Source: an uncultured Bacteroidia bacterium
GTDB lineage: Bacteria > Bacteroidota > Bacteroidia > Bacteroidales > F082
Direction: 5' to 3'
Length of the DNA: 64,000 nt
Assembly (NCBI GenBank): GCA_902786745.1
Contig: CADADR010000004.1
Location: 62,001 to 126,000 of the forward strand
The notes beneath the pieces were generated by a model that was given only the letters and a program-made list of their open reading frames with translations, was not told the DNA's origin and made no database searches. Of this stretch, positions 32,736-42,197 are shown in pieces. The position numbers were made by a program, and so were the translations under genes. The first letter of the stretch is position 1. Each line of letters begins with the position of its first letter.

Positions 32736-33986
32736 ATGAAAAAACACCTTATCATTGCATTATGTTGCCTTGCGGCGCTGTTCACCGCCTGCAACAAGGA
32801 AAAACCCAATGAAAAATTCATCGGCGACTGGTACGGCGACGGCGTTGCCAACATCACTTTGACCTTGACCTTACCTAACGGTTCTTCCTACAATCAAGAG
32901 CTTAATAACATCACCGTCCCAATGAGTATCAACCTGGCGGCGGGTGAATCAAAGGATCAAGTCATCTTCACATACACCAATGAAGAGGTTCACGAGACCT
33001 ATACGACCAAGGGCACTGTCAAGAACAGTGAAGTCGATTTCGACCCCATCAACGTTAACATGAGCATCCAAGGTAGCACCGTCACGGCTACGCTCGACCT
33101 GAAGGGAATCCTCTCCTCAAATGAAGATGAACTCGCCCTCAATGGCAGTGTGAGCGGACAAGGCAACTATGCCGAAGGCGGACTCTCCATCCCCTATAAT
33201 GCCACTGGTACCATTACAGCTAACCTCCATAGAGGCACGGCGCCTGCGCCCGACCCCACTCCTGATCCTATCGATCCCACCCTTACCCTGAAGACGGATG
33301 AAGGATATCTCACCGAAGGTGCCGAAATCGAAGTAGGCAAGCCTATCATTGTAAGACTCATCTGCAATGCAGAGAAACTCAAGTCTTTATACATTGTCTT
33401 TGCTTCAGACGAGGTTGTTCTTATAGAGGAACTAGTAGAGCTTTCCGATCTTGAGTCATATGTATTCCTAAACAGATACACCCTCACCCAAGAAGGCGAC
33501 ATCACCATGACCGCCACGCTGACCGACACCCAAGGTAAGACCGCCACAGTCACGGTCAACTTCAAGAGCATCGCCGCCCCTGAGCCGGAATTCGAAGCAC
33601 ACTATGCAGGCAGCGTGACCCTCGACGCCACTGCCTCAGCCTTGGTGTTTTCCTATCCCATCAACATCGACTATGACATGGACATCATGTTCTCCGAGGC
33701 TTCAGAAGAAGGTCGTGTGAACGCCACCGTCACCTTTGCCGGAAACACCTACAACACTTCAGGCACCAAAGACGGCAACGCCATCGACCTGGAACCTTTC
33801 GACATCGTCCTCGACTTTGAGGGATCGACCGTCAATGCCACCATCGACATGAGCGGCACCGTCAACGAGACCGTCTTTAGCGTGCAGGGCACCCTCAACG
33901 GAAACGGTAATCTCTCGTACCAAGGAATGACGATTCCCGCCACCATCGAAGGCACCGTTGCTGGTGACTTGACAGAGGTGGAATAA
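32736..33986 (+). CDS. Lipoprotein with duplicated beta domain, function unknown
   Basis: 416-residue lipoprotein. The signal ends in lipobox LFTAC. Residues ~25-165 and ~285-416 are related to each other: both carry an ANV or NATVTFAG strand, a GSTV.AT.D..G block and a closing NGN or GQGNY..GG.SIP...TGT. segment. Between them lies an Ig-like domain (LTLKTDEGYLTEGAEIEVGK ... ITMTATLTDTQGKTATVTV) reached by a Pro/Asp-rich linker (APAPDPTPDPIDPT). It is probably surface-exposed or outer-membrane anchored. The start at 32736 is chosen for the signal peptide; the longer frame to 32550 overlaps nhaC. No family recognised. Confidence 0.82.
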   Translation: MKKHLIIALCCLAALFTACNKEKPNEKFIGDWYGDGVANITLTLTLPNGSSYNQELNNITVPMSINLAAGESKDQVIFTYTNEEVHETYTTKGTVKNSEVDFDPINVNMSIQGSTVTATLDLKGILSSNEDELALNGSVSGQGNYAEGGLSIPYNATGTITANLHRGTAPAPDPTPDPIDPTLTLKTDEGYLTEGAEIEVGKPIIVRLICNAEKLKSLYIVFASDEVVLIEELVELSDLESYVFLNRYTLTQEGDITMTATLTDTQGKTATVTVNFKSIAAPEPEFEAHYAGSVTLDATASALVFSYPINIDYDMDIMFSEASEEGRVNATVTFAGNTYNTSGTKDGNAIDLEPFDIVLDFEGSTVNATIDMSGTVNETVFSVQGTLNGNGNLSYQGMTIPATIEGTVAGDLTEVE

Positions 33987-34005
33987 CAAAAACCTATAGA
34001 AAAAC

Positions 34006-34041
34006 AAAAAACGGATGGCCGTATGGTCATCCGTTTTTTTT
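34006..34041 (+). terminator. Rho-independent terminator of the lipoprotein gene
   Basis: Stem ACGGATG/CATCCGT with a ten-base loop, an upstream A-run and eight T. The last T of the run is also the final base of the antisense tRNA-fMet gene. Confidence 0.8.
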
Positions 34042-34115
34042 GGTAGCGGGGGGAGGATTCGAACCTCCGACCTCCGGGTTATGAGCCCGACGAGCTGCCT
34101 CTGCTCTACCCCGCA
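34041..34115 (-). tRNA. Initiator tRNA-fMet (anticodon CAU)
   Basis: 75-base tRNA with anticodon CAT in loop CTCATAA, flanked by GGG and CCC, the three G-C pairs typical of initiator tRNA. The acceptor has bases 2-7 GCGGGG paired with CCCCGC, leaving an unpaired U1-U72, the initiator hallmark (C1-A72 in E. coli). T loop GGTTCGAATCC. The 3' CCA is encoded (TGG at 34041-34043 on the plus strand). An elongator tRNA-Met or Ile2 would be paired at 1-72. Confidence 0.9.
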
Positions 34116-34165
34116 TCGTGCGAAAAACCTCGGAAATCGAAAAAATTCGTCTCCGAAATCGGCTG

Positions 34166-34173
34166 CAAAGATA
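34166..34173 (-). promoter_or_regulatory. TAnnTTTG -7 box for tRNA-fMet
   Basis: Minus-strand TATCTTTG, 51 bases upstream of the tRNA 5' end. Back-to-back with the era box, one base apart. Confidence 0.6.
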
Positions 34174-34174
34174 A

Positions 34175-34182
34175 TAATTTTG
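34175..34182 (+). promoter_or_regulatory. TAnnTTTG -7 box for era
   Basis: TAATTTTG, 38 bases upstream of the era ATG. Confidence 0.55.
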
Positions 34183-34220
34183 TTTCTTTGCAAGGTGATA
34201 TTTAGAAAAAATTTTTTGCT

Positions 34221-35102
34221 ATGACTCATAAAGCAGGCTATGTCAACATTATAGGACGCCCGAATGTGGGTAAGTCCACCCTCATGAATCAGCTTGTCGG
34301 GGAGAAAATCTCCATTATTACCTCGAAAGCGCAGACCACCCGCCACCGTATTTTGGGCATTGTCAACGGCGACGACTTCCAGATCGTCTTCTCCGACACG
34401 CCCGGCATCATCAAGGACCCGGCCTACAAGATGCACGAGGTGATGAACCAATTCGTCAACGTCGCCCTCATCGACGCCGACCTCATCCTCTTCGTTGTCG
34501 ACATCACCGACAAGAAAGTGGAGGAAAAGACCGTGGAGCGGCTGAAGACGACCGACATCCCCGTGTTCGTGCTCATCAACAAAATCGACCTCTCCACACA
34601 GGAAGCTGTGGAAAAAGCCGTGGAGCAATGGCGTGAGATGCTGCCCAATGCCACCGTGTTCCCGCTCTCGGCGCAATACAACGCCAACGTTGAGTTTATC
34701 TTCAAACAGATATTGGAGAAGATGCCCGAGTGCCCGCCTTATTTCCCCAAGGACGAACTCACTGACCGCTCGATGCGTTTCTTTATCACCGAGATCATCC
34801 GCGAGAAGATATTGCTCAACTACCAACAAGAGATTCCGTATTCCGTGCAAGTCGAGGTGGAGAGTTACGAAGAGACCGAGAAACGCATCCATATCCGCGC
34901 CATCATCTATGTAGCCCGCGACTCGCAGAAGGCCATCATCATCGGCAAAGGTGGCAGCGCCATCAAGAAGCTTGGCATGCAGGCTCGCACTGATATTGAG
35001 GAGTTTACGGGAAAGAACATCTTCTTGGAGCTCTTCGTCAAAGTGGACAAGGACTGGCGTGACAATGAAGCGGAGCTGAAGCGGTTTGGCTACGAAGCCT
35101 AA
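34221..35102 (+). CDS. era: GTPase Era
   Basis: 293-residue ribosome-assembly GTPase that binds the 3' end of 16S rRNA. G1 GRPNVGKST near residue 13, DTPGI (G3), NKID (G4) and a C-terminal KH domain with AIIIGKGGSAIKKLG. Full family length. It heads era-der-S4 protein-PagL-like, all on the plus strand; der starts 41 bases later with its own -7 box. Confidence 0.97.
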   Translation: MTHKAGYVNIIGRPNVGKSTLMNQLVGEKISIITSKAQTTRHRILGIVNGDDFQIVFSDTPGIIKDPAYKMHEVMNQFVNVALIDADLILFVVDITDKKVEEKTVERLKTTDIPVFVLINKIDLSTQEAVEKAVEQWREMLPNATVFPLSAQYNANVEFIFKQILEKMPECPPYFPKDELTDRSMRFFITEIIREKILLNYQQEIPYSVQVEVESYEETEKRIHIRAIIYVARDSQKAIIIGKGGSAIKKLGMQARTDIEEFTGKNIFLELFVKVDKDWRDNEAELKRFGYEA

Positions 35103-35109
35103 TTTTTCG

Positions 35110-35117
35110 TATTTTTG
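35110..35117 (+). promoter_or_regulatory. TAnnTTTG -7 box for der
   Basis: TATTTTTG, 26 bases upstream of the der ATG. Confidence 0.65.
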
Positions 35118-35143
35118 CAGCCCAAAACTAAACCATCAAAGAA

Positions 35144-36451
35144 ATGTCAAACATTGTAGCAATTGTGGGGAGACCCAATGTGGGAAAATCGACGCTGTTC
35201 AACCGTCTGCTGAAGCAGCGCATGGCCATCGTGGAAGAGACGAGTGGCGTGACACGCGACAGACATTACGGCAAGAGCGATTGGAATGGAAAGGAATTCA
35301 CCGTCATCGACACTGGCGGTTATGTGGTAGGGTCGGACGACATCTTTGAAGAAGAGATCCGCAAACAGGTGGACCTGGCCATCGACGAGGCCGACGTCAT
35401 CGTTTTCATCGTCGACGGTCGCGAAGGCCTGCATGTCCTCGATGAGGATGTAGCGGTCATCCTTAGACAACAGAAGAAGCCAGTAGTATTGGCTGTCAAC
35501 AAGATAGACGAGCCCAGCAAAGAAGTGCTGGCAGGCGAGTTCTACGCCTTGGGCTTGGGCGAGCCCTACCCCATGTCGGCCATGACCGGCACGGGCACGG
35601 GTGAGCTTCTCGACAAAGTATGCGAGATGCTGCCCAACGACACCACCGACTTCAACACTGACCTGCCCAAGTTCACCGTGGTGGGCCGTCCCAATGTAGG
35701 CAAGTCATCGTTGATCAACGCCTTCTTAGGCACCGACCGTCATATCGTGACCAATATCGCAGGCACCACACGTGATGCCAACTACACGCGTTATAACGCC
35801 TTCGGAATGGAATTTATGCTCGTCGACACTGCCGGTCTGCGTAAGAAGAGCAAGGTGGAGGAAGACATCGAGTTCTATTCGGTGTTGCGTTCGATCCGCG
35901 CCATCGAGGACAGCGACGTGGCCATCCTCATGCTCGACGCGACACAAGGCTTTGAGGCCCAAGACATGAACATCCTGCGCCTCATCGAAAAAAACAAGAA
36001 AGGCCTGGTGATGGTCGTCAACAAATGGGACCTCGTGGAGAAAGACTCCAACACACACAAGGCTTACGAAGAGCTGATACGTTCAAGAACGGCACCCTTC
36101 ACCGACTACCCCATCATCTTCACCTCGGCCATCAACAAGCAGCGTATCTATAAGGTGTTAGAGACCGCACATAAGGTCTACGAGAACCGTGAGCGCCGCA
36201 TCCCCGTGCGCGAGCTGAACGACAAGATGCTGGAAATCATCAACTCGGTGCCGCTGCCTACGGCTTCACGTGGTCGTTTCCTGCGCATCAAGTACATCAC
36301 CCAGCTGAAGAGCATCTCGCCTCAGTTTATCTTCTTCTGCAACCTGCCAAAGGACGTGAAGGACAACTACAAACGCTTCTTGGAGAACAAGATCCGTGAG
36401 AACTGGGACTTCAACGGTGTGCCGATCCAGTTGATTTTCAAGGAGAAATAA
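35144..36451 (+). CDS. der: GTPase Der (EngA)
   Basis: 435-residue tandem-GTPase needed for 50S subunit assembly. The two G domains each show a P-loop (GRPNVGKST near residue 9 and GRPNVGKSS near 182) and NK.D motifs (NKID, NKWD), followed by a KH-like C-terminal domain ending [13 protein letters not shown]. Length is standard. The last A of its TAA stop is the first base of the next gene's ATG (TAATG). Confidence 0.97.
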   Translation: MSNIVAIVGRPNVGKSTLFNRLLKQRMAIVEETSGVTRDRHYGKSDWNGKEFTVIDTGGYVVGSDDIFEEEIRKQVDLAIDEADVIVFIVDGREGLHVLDEDVAVILRQQKKPVVLAVNKIDEPSKEVLAGEFYALGLGEPYPMSAMTGTGTGELLDKVCEMLPNDTTDFNTDLPKFTVVGRPNVGKSSLINAFLGTDRHIVTNIAGTTRDANYTRYNAFGMEFMLVDTAGLRKKSKVEEDIEFYSVLRSIRAIEDSDVAILMLDATQGFEAQDMNILRLIEKNKKGLVMVVNKWDLVEKDSNTHKAYEELIRSRTAPFTDYPIIFTSAINKQRIYKVLETAHKVYENRERRIPVRELNDKMLEIINSVPLPTASRGRFLRIKYITQLKSISPQFIFFCNLPKDVKDNYKRFLENKIRENWDFNGVPIQLIFKEK

Positions 36452-36840
36452 TGGCCGAAGAAGACAACATCGTCAGGATGGACAAATGGCTGTGGGCGGC
36501 GCGTCTCTTCAAGACGCGTTCGCTGGCTGCCGATGCCATCAAAGGCGGCAAGGTGAAGGTGGACGGCAACGCCGTCAAGCCTTCGCGCGAAGTCAAAGAA
36601 GGCGATGTCATCCAAGTACAGGTCGGTCAGCTCCATAAAGTGGTGGAGGTGAAGACCGTCATCAAGAACCGCGTCTCCGCCAAACAGGTGCCTGAGGTCT
36701 ACAACGACCTCACTCCCAAGGAAGAATACGAACGCATCGAGTTCATGAATGCCTATAAGGCCGAGTGGCGCGACCGCGGTGCAGGCCGTCCCACCAAGAA
36801 AGAACGCCGTCTGATCGAGAAAATGAAAGACGATATGTAA
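36451..36840 (+). CDS. S4-domain RNA-binding protein (Hsp15/HslR-like)
   Basis: 129-residue protein with an S4 RNA-binding domain at the N-terminus (MDKWLWAARLFKTRSLAADAI, KVKVDGNAVKPSREVKEGD) and a basic C-terminal tail. In E. coli Hsp15 binds 50S subunits carrying stalled peptidyl-tRNA; the Gram-positive relative RqcP acts in ribosome quality control. The match to Hsp15 is good in the S4 domain. It is coupled to der by a one-base overlap. Confidence 0.9.
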   Translation: MAEEDNIVRMDKWLWAARLFKTRSLAADAIKGGKVKVDGNAVKPSREVKEGDVIQVQVGQLHKVVEVKTVIKNRVSAKQVPEVYNDLTPKEEYERIEFMNAYKAEWRDRGAGRPTKKERRLIEKMKDDM

Positions 36841-36843
36841 GCC

Positions 36844-37941
36844 ATGAAGAGAGGGCTACTCATAGTTTTACTGTTGGGCGCGACCATGCTCTTGTCAGCT
36901 CAAGGGCGCTATGTTGAACCCGCCTTCCGCTATGCCTACCACATCCCCTTCCCTATCTACGCCGACTATCCCATGTACGGCGCCGATCTCCGTATTGGTC
37001 GGCAGACCGACGGCTCGCACGCTTGGGAGTCGTTCTTCAACTATCCCAACATCGGCGTCGACTTCCGCTTCGAGCACCATACGATGAAAGACTACTTCGA
37101 CGAAGAGAGCCAAAAAATCATCGACTTGGGCAACAGCTATGCCGTGTTCGGCTACTGCAACGGGCATATCATCAACCGGCCGAGGTTCCAATTTGACTAC
37201 ACCTGGGGTATCGGCATGGCCTACTGGCCCAAGGGTCACAACCGACTCGTCAGCTCTCCGCTCACCGTTCACCTCAACCTTGACTTCGGTCCCGTCTTCA
37301 AATTGACCGACAACTTTGACCTCGTAGCGCGTGTGGTCTTCTCCCATGCCTCCAACGGTGCCATACGTGTGCCCAACAAAGGCATCAACGTGCTGGGCGG
37401 ACAAGTCGGGTTACGTTATTTTCCAAAAGGACGTGCTGTGGAGCAACACGACAAAAGCTATCCTTTCGAGAAATACAACCTACTTTATGTCCTCGACGGC
37501 ATCGGCTTCCGCGAGTCGAACACCATGCTTGGCCATTATTGCCTTGGCAACACCTTTGAGATTGGCTATTCGAGGGCATTCCATCCCTGCTTCCGCTATG
37601 GTGGTGGCATCGACCTGCTATACACGGGCGAGAACAAGGTGATGTACGAATACCACCATGCTGAAGACCAATACAAGCCTGTCGACGCTTTCAGCATTGC
37701 GCCATACATCGCAGGCGAGCTGTGCTACGGCAACTTCATCGGCCACCTCTCGTTCGCCTATTACGTGTGGCAACCCGCCGAATACCTCCCCAGACACTAC
37801 CAGAAATACTACGAACGGCTCTCGTTCCGCTACCACTTTGGCAGGAGCAAGGCCATGTTTGCCGGCGTGGGCATGCGGGTACACGCCACCAAGATCGATT
37901 ACATCGAATGGACCATAGGCGCCAACCTATGGAAATGGTAA
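36844..37941 (+). CDS. PagL-like acyloxyacyl hydrolase (lipid A deacylase)
   Basis: 365-residue outer membrane protein with a signal peptide (KRGLLIVLLLGATMLLSAQ) and a beta-barrel composition rich in Tyr, Phe and Gly. FSHASNGAIRVPNKGINVLG resembles the His-x-Ser and Asn catalytic block of PagL, the lipid A 3-O-deacylase. It is about twice the size of PagL, as in Bacteroidetes homologues. It starts three bases after the S4 gene. Activity on lipid A is inferred from the family. Confidence 0.75.
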   Translation: MKRGLLIVLLLGATMLLSAQGRYVEPAFRYAYHIPFPIYADYPMYGADLRIGRQTDGSHAWESFFNYPNIGVDFRFEHHTMKDYFDEESQKIIDLGNSYAVFGYCNGHIINRPRFQFDYTWGIGMAYWPKGHNRLVSSPLTVHLNLDFGPVFKLTDNFDLVARVVFSHASNGAIRVPNKGINVLGGQVGLRYFPKGRAVEQHDKSYPFEKYNLLYVLDGIGFRESNTMLGHYCLGNTFEIGYSRAFHPCFRYGGGIDLLYTGENKVMYEYHHAEDQYKPVDAFSIAPYIAGELCYGNFIGHLSFAYYVWQPAEYLPRHYQKYYERLSFRYHFGRSKAMFAGVGMRVHATKIDYIEWTIGANLWKW

Positions 37942-37946
37942 AAAAA

Positions 37947-37974
37947 GTAGAGACGCGGCACGCCACGTCTCTAC
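37947..37974 (-). terminator. Terminator of the V-ATPase operon
   Basis: Stem GTAGAGACG/CGTCTCTAC with a ten-base GC-rich loop, followed on the minus strand by seven T. It lies 48 bases past the ntpK stop codon. It may also serve the convergent PagL-like gene, although there is no T-run on the plus strand. Confidence 0.82.
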
Positions 37975-38022
37975 ATGATAAATCGGAATGTCCATTCCAC
38001 ATTCCTAATTCTGCATTCCAAA

Positions 38023-38463
<441 letters not shown>

Positions 38464-38479
38464 TTAATTGTTGATTTGT

Positions 38480-40264
38480 TTAATTTTCATTGTTTTGCGT
38501 AAGAGGTTTATACCGTCTGCCTGAGCCTTCGTAACCGGAGTTCTTGAAGAACTCGAGGAAGTTGAGTCGCAAGGGATGCACGAAGGCACCCAAGACGCAC
38601 ATTGCGACATTCAGCGTGTGGCCAACGAGCACGATGAGGATGAAGGCGATCCAACGGGCACCGCCGTCGCCCAGAGCCTGCAAGCCGATGGCATTGAAGG
38701 CCTCACCGAGTTTGGCGCCTGCCAGACCCAAGGCATACAGACGCAGGTAACTCAGCACGTCGCCGAGCAAACCCGTAGCCGTGTTGTAGGTCTCCCACAA
38801 GCCCGAGCCCACGTTGAGCAAGGGATTGCGGTGCAAGTCGTTAAGGAAGAAGATGCCCAAGGCCGACAAGCAGCCGATGACAATGACAATCCATTTCGTC
38901 AGCGCCTTGTCGATGACACCCATCAGGGCGAGACCACCCACAATGACACCGCCCACAATGAGCAGGGTCCAGCCCCAAGTGGCCAAAGAGTTGGCAAAAC
39001 CTTTCACTTTGGTACTTTGGTAGGTCTTCACAATCATGGCCAGGCAGATGTGCACGATACCGACGAGGATGGCCAACACCATCGTGCCGTCGAAACCGAA
39101 GATCTCCCTGGGGACCATGCATTTCTTCACGCCTTCAGGAATCCAGCTCCACTCAAGCATATCCATCGAGAAGAAGGTATGGAACAGCAAGCCGATCACT
39201 GTGGTGGCGATGCCCAGTACTATGCCCAAAGACGCAATACTCGGCATTTTCTTCTTCAGCAAGATACCGGCAAGGATCAAAACCAAGCCGTAACCCGCAT
39301 CGCCCATGCAGAAGGCGAAGAAAAGCATGAAGAAGATGGAGATAAACACCGTCGGGTCAAACTCGTCGTATTTTGGCCGACCGTACATATCGGTAAGCAG
39401 CTCAAACTTCGATACAAACTTATTGTTTTTCAGTTTGATAGGAGGATTATCATCCACCTTGGCCTTGTCGACCAAATAGAGGATATTCTCCTTCTCCAGC
39501 ATATCATGAAGGGCTGGCTCATTCTCAGCGGGAGCGAAGCCTTCGAAGACGGTGATGTAGTCCTCGGCAGCCTTCTCGCCCGATACGTGTGCCAGATGCA
39601 GGTCGAGTTTCGACAAGGTCTTGTCCATCTCTGCTTGCAACACCGGCTCATGCCACTTCAGCTGGGCCAGGCGATGCTCTTTCTGCTTCACCTGTGCCTC
39701 CAAGTCGGCAATCTGTTTCTGAATGGCGGCATAGTCACGATCGGGAGCAGGCAGTTCCTTCAGCGGGAAGTCATAGTCGTCGGAATCGGACACAACCACG
39801 AAATAGCTGTATCCGCCGAGGTTCGAAATCTCGCTTATCGCATACTGTTCCTTCCACTCAGGATCGATAGCCTTAGCCTTATAGAAGTGTAGCTTCAGAC
39901 CGTTATCCTTGAGACGGTCGAAACTCTTGGCATCGAACTGTCCCCAAGGCACCAACTCATCGGCATCCTTGCGGAGTTGCGGCAGTTGGGCTTCGATGGC
40001 ATCCTTGTCGCGCACGGTTTCCATCACCTCCACGGCAAAATCGGTAGGCTTCTGACCCGGGTCATCGGCCTTTTCGATCTCTTTCAAAGCCGAAATAGCC
40101 TTACGGTAAATCTCGGCACGTGCCGACAGCTTCTCCGATTTCTCGTCGATGGGCTTCATGGAACGTGTGATGTCGACCACACCCACCGATTGCAGCTTCT
40201 CCAAGAAGGCATCGGCATCGCCGCTCAGCAGGATGAAATCATATTTCGTCATTTCAGTTACCAT
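38480..40264 (-). CDS. ntpI: V/A-type ATPase subunit I (a subunit)
   Basis: 594-residue stator subunit. The N-terminal ~300 residues are a soluble helical domain with coiled coil (AAIQKQIADLEAQVKQKEHR), and the C-terminal part carries about seven or eight membrane helices (IFFMLFFAFCMGDAGYGLVL; LSYLRLYALGLAGAKLGEAF, with the essential Arg). It forms the ion half-channels next to the K ring. The ATG at 40264 overlaps the ntpD stop by 11 bases; an ATG at 40252 also fits. Confidence 0.94.
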   Translation of the reverse strand: MVTEMTKYDFILLSGDADAFLEKLQSVGVVDITRSMKPIDEKSEKLSARAEIYRKAISALKEIEKADDPGQKPTDFAVEVMETVRDKDAIEAQLPQLRKDADELVPWGQFDAKSFDRLKDNGLKLHFYKAKAIDPEWKEQYAISEISNLGGYSYFVVVSDSDDYDFPLKELPAPDRDYAAIQKQIADLEAQVKQKEHRLAQLKWHEPVLQAEMDKTLSKLDLHLAHVSGEKAAEDYITVFEGFAPAENEPALHDMLEKENILYLVDKAKVDDNPPIKLKNNKFVSKFELLTDMYGRPKYDEFDPTVFISIFFMLFFAFCMGDAGYGLVLILAGILLKKKMPSIASLGIVLGIATTVIGLLFHTFFSMDMLEWSWIPEGVKKCMVPREIFGFDGTMVLAILVGIVHICLAMIVKTYQSTKVKGFANSLATWGWTLLIVGGVIVGGLALMGVIDKALTKWIVIVIGCLSALGIFFLNDLHRNPLLNVGSGLWETYNTATGLLGDVLSYLRLYALGLAGAKLGEAFNAIGLQALGDGGARWIAFILIVLVGHTLNVAMCVLGAFVHPLRLNFLEFFKNSGYEGSGRRYKPLTQNNEN

Positions 40265-40868
40265 GGGCTGCCTCCTCTTCTTCTGCTATGTGTTTGTTTT
40301 TCACGATCTTCTGCGAAGCCTTGGAGAGGTTCTCCTCGTCTTCCATATATCGCTTGATCTTACGTATGGCTTCGTTATAGCCAGGAATTTGCACCTTCTC
40401 GTAAAGGTTGACTTTCTGCGTGGTCTTCTTCCGTTGGTAATCCAAAATGCGGCTCACCTCGGTATAGACCTCCGACTCGATGCCCAACTGTGCAAGGTTT
40501 TTCAGTATCTGCACGCCGTCGGCATACCACATAGGCTTGGTGAAGAGGTTGATGTCCTTCACATCGAACAGCACCTCTTCCAAGGCCGGCACGGGCACAC
40601 CCGCAATCTTGACGGTCTTCAGCTTGACATCGGTCACCGAAATCAGTCCTGGCTCAAATTCATTCCAAAGCCGGGCCATATACTCATACGACTTGAGTTC
40701 GGCCTCTAACTGCTCTACAAGCCCCTCCGAACGCTGCTTGGCTTTCTTCACCTCAAGGCGCAGCGCACTCTCCTTGCTCTTCAGCGTGGGCAGGGCACGG
40801 GTACGCGTCTTGAGCTGCTTGTTCAGCTCGTTCAGCGAGGTCTTGTTATATTGGAATTTGATAGCCAT
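40254..40868 (-). CDS. ntpD: V/A-type ATPase subunit D (central shaft)
   Basis: 204-residue rotor shaft protein, almost entirely helical. FQYNKTSLNELNKQLKTRTR and the long N- and C-terminal helices form the coiled coil that turns inside the A3B3 head. The family length is right. It starts three bases after ntpB. Confidence 0.93.
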   Translation of the reverse strand: MAIKFQYNKTSLNELNKQLKTRTRALPTLKSKESALRLEVKKAKQRSEGLVEQLEAELKSYEYMARLWNEFEPGLISVTDVKLKTVKIAGVPVPALEEVLFDVKDINLFTKPMWYADGVQILKNLAQLGIESEVYTEVSRILDYQRKKTTQKVNLYEKVQIPGYNEAIRKIKRYMEDEENLSKASQKIVKNKHIAEEEEAAHGN

Positions 40869-40871
40869 GGT

Positions 40872-42197
40872 TTATGCTTTTTCTTTCCAGTATTTCTCAA
40901 TGAGTTTCTCTTTCAGACCCGTCTCGGCCTTGGTGAAGTATTTGCCGAACAACTCCCAGCCCGTGTCGAGCATCTCCTCGATGGAGATGTTGACATCGAT
41001 GGCCAGCAGACGCGTGGCGTATTCCTTGGCATAGTCGAGGCAGCGCAGGTCGTAGTCGCTCAGGTCGAAGCCGTTCTCCAACTTGGTCTTAGCATTGGCG
41101 GCGTCGGCATAGAGTCGCACCGAAGTGTTCATCACGGCACTGTGGTCCTCACGGGTCTTCTTGTTTTGCACCAACTGTTTCAAACGCGACAGCGAACGGA
41201 ACGGGTCGACGATGACCTTGCCCGAATCGGGGTCGGCACGGAGGAACAACTGACCCTCGGTGATGTAACCCGTGTTATCCGGGATGGCGTGCGTGATGTC
41301 GCCGTCGTTCAGCGTCGTCACAGCGATAATGGTGATGGAACCGCCATCGGGTAACTGCACAGCCTTCTCGTAGATCTTCGCCAGGTCGGAATACAACGAG
41401 CCAGGCATGGAGTCCTTGGACGGGATTTGGTCCATACGGTTACTCACGATACTCAAGGCGTCGGCATACAGCGTCATGTCGGTGAGCAGCACCAACACCT
41501 TTTCGTTCTTATCCACGGCAAAATACTCAGCGGCAGTCAAGGCCATGTCGGGAATCAGCAGACGCTCAACAGGCGGTTGGTCGGTGGTGTTCACGAAGCT
41601 GATGATCTTGTGCAAGGCACCTGCGCTCTCAAATTGGTTCTTGAAGAACAGGTAGTCGTCGTTCGAAAGGCCCATGCCGCCAAGGATGATCTTGTCTACA
41701 TCTGCACGGAGGGCCACCATGCTCATCACCTGGTTATAAGGTTGGTCGGGGTCGGCGAAGAACGGGATCTTCTGGCCCGAGACCAAGGTATTGTTCAAGT
41801 CGATGCCGGCGATACCCGTCGGGATGAGCTGCGAAGGCTGACGACGCTTGAAGGGGTTCACTGAAGGACCACCAATCTGGCGTTTCTCGCCTTCCACGGC
41901 CGGACCGCCGTCGATAGGCTCGCCGTAGGCATTGAAGAAACGGCCAGCGAGTTCGTCGCTCACGTTCAGCGAAGGCGGCTCACCAAAGAAGGTCACTTCG
42001 GCATTGGTCGGGATGTCTTCCGTGCCGCCAAACACCTGCAGGGTGACGGCATTGTCTTTAATCTTCACCACCTGCGCCAGACGGCCTGCCACGAGGGCAA
42101 GTTCGTCGTTAGCCACGCCTTGTGCCTCAAGGGTCACGGTGGCCTTAGTGATGGCGGTCAGCTTGGTATAGATGCGTTGAAAGGCTTTCTCACTCAT
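40872..42197 (-). CDS. ntpB: V/A-type ATPase subunit B
   Basis: 441-residue non-catalytic nucleotide-binding-fold subunit. Markers are GRFFNAYGEPIDGGP, IGGPSVNPFKRRQPSQLIPT, PDMALTAAEYFA and LTDMTLYADALSIVS. No P-loop, as expected for subunit B. It is slightly short for the family and overlaps ntpA by eight bases. Confidence 0.95.
   Translation of the reverse strand: MSEKAFQRIYTKLTAITKATVTLEAQGVANDELALVAGRLAQVVKIKDNAVTLQVFGGTEDIPTNAEVTFFGEPPSLNVSDELAGRFFNAYGEPIDGGPAVEGEKRQIGGPSVNPFKRRQPSQLIPTGIAGIDLNNTLVSGQKIPFFADPDQPYNQVMSMVALRADVDKIILGGMGLSNDDYLFFKNQFESAGALHKIISFVNTTDQPPVERLLIPDMALTAAEYFAVDKNEKVLVLLTDMTLYADALSIVSNRMDQIPSKDSMPGSLYSDLAKIYEKAVQLPDGGSITIIAVTTLNDGDITHAIPDNTGYITEGQLFLRADPDSGKVIVDPFRSLSRLKQLVQNKKTREDHSAVMNTSVRLYADAANAKTKLENGFDLSDYDLRCLDYAKEYATRLLAIDVNISIEEMLDTGWELFGKYFTKAETGLKEKLIEKYWKEKA

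Noticed and set aside
34041..34115. Elongator tRNA-Met or tRNA-Ile2 (CAU)
   Set aside because: The unpaired 1-72 position and three G-C pairs at the base of the anticodon stem are initiator features.
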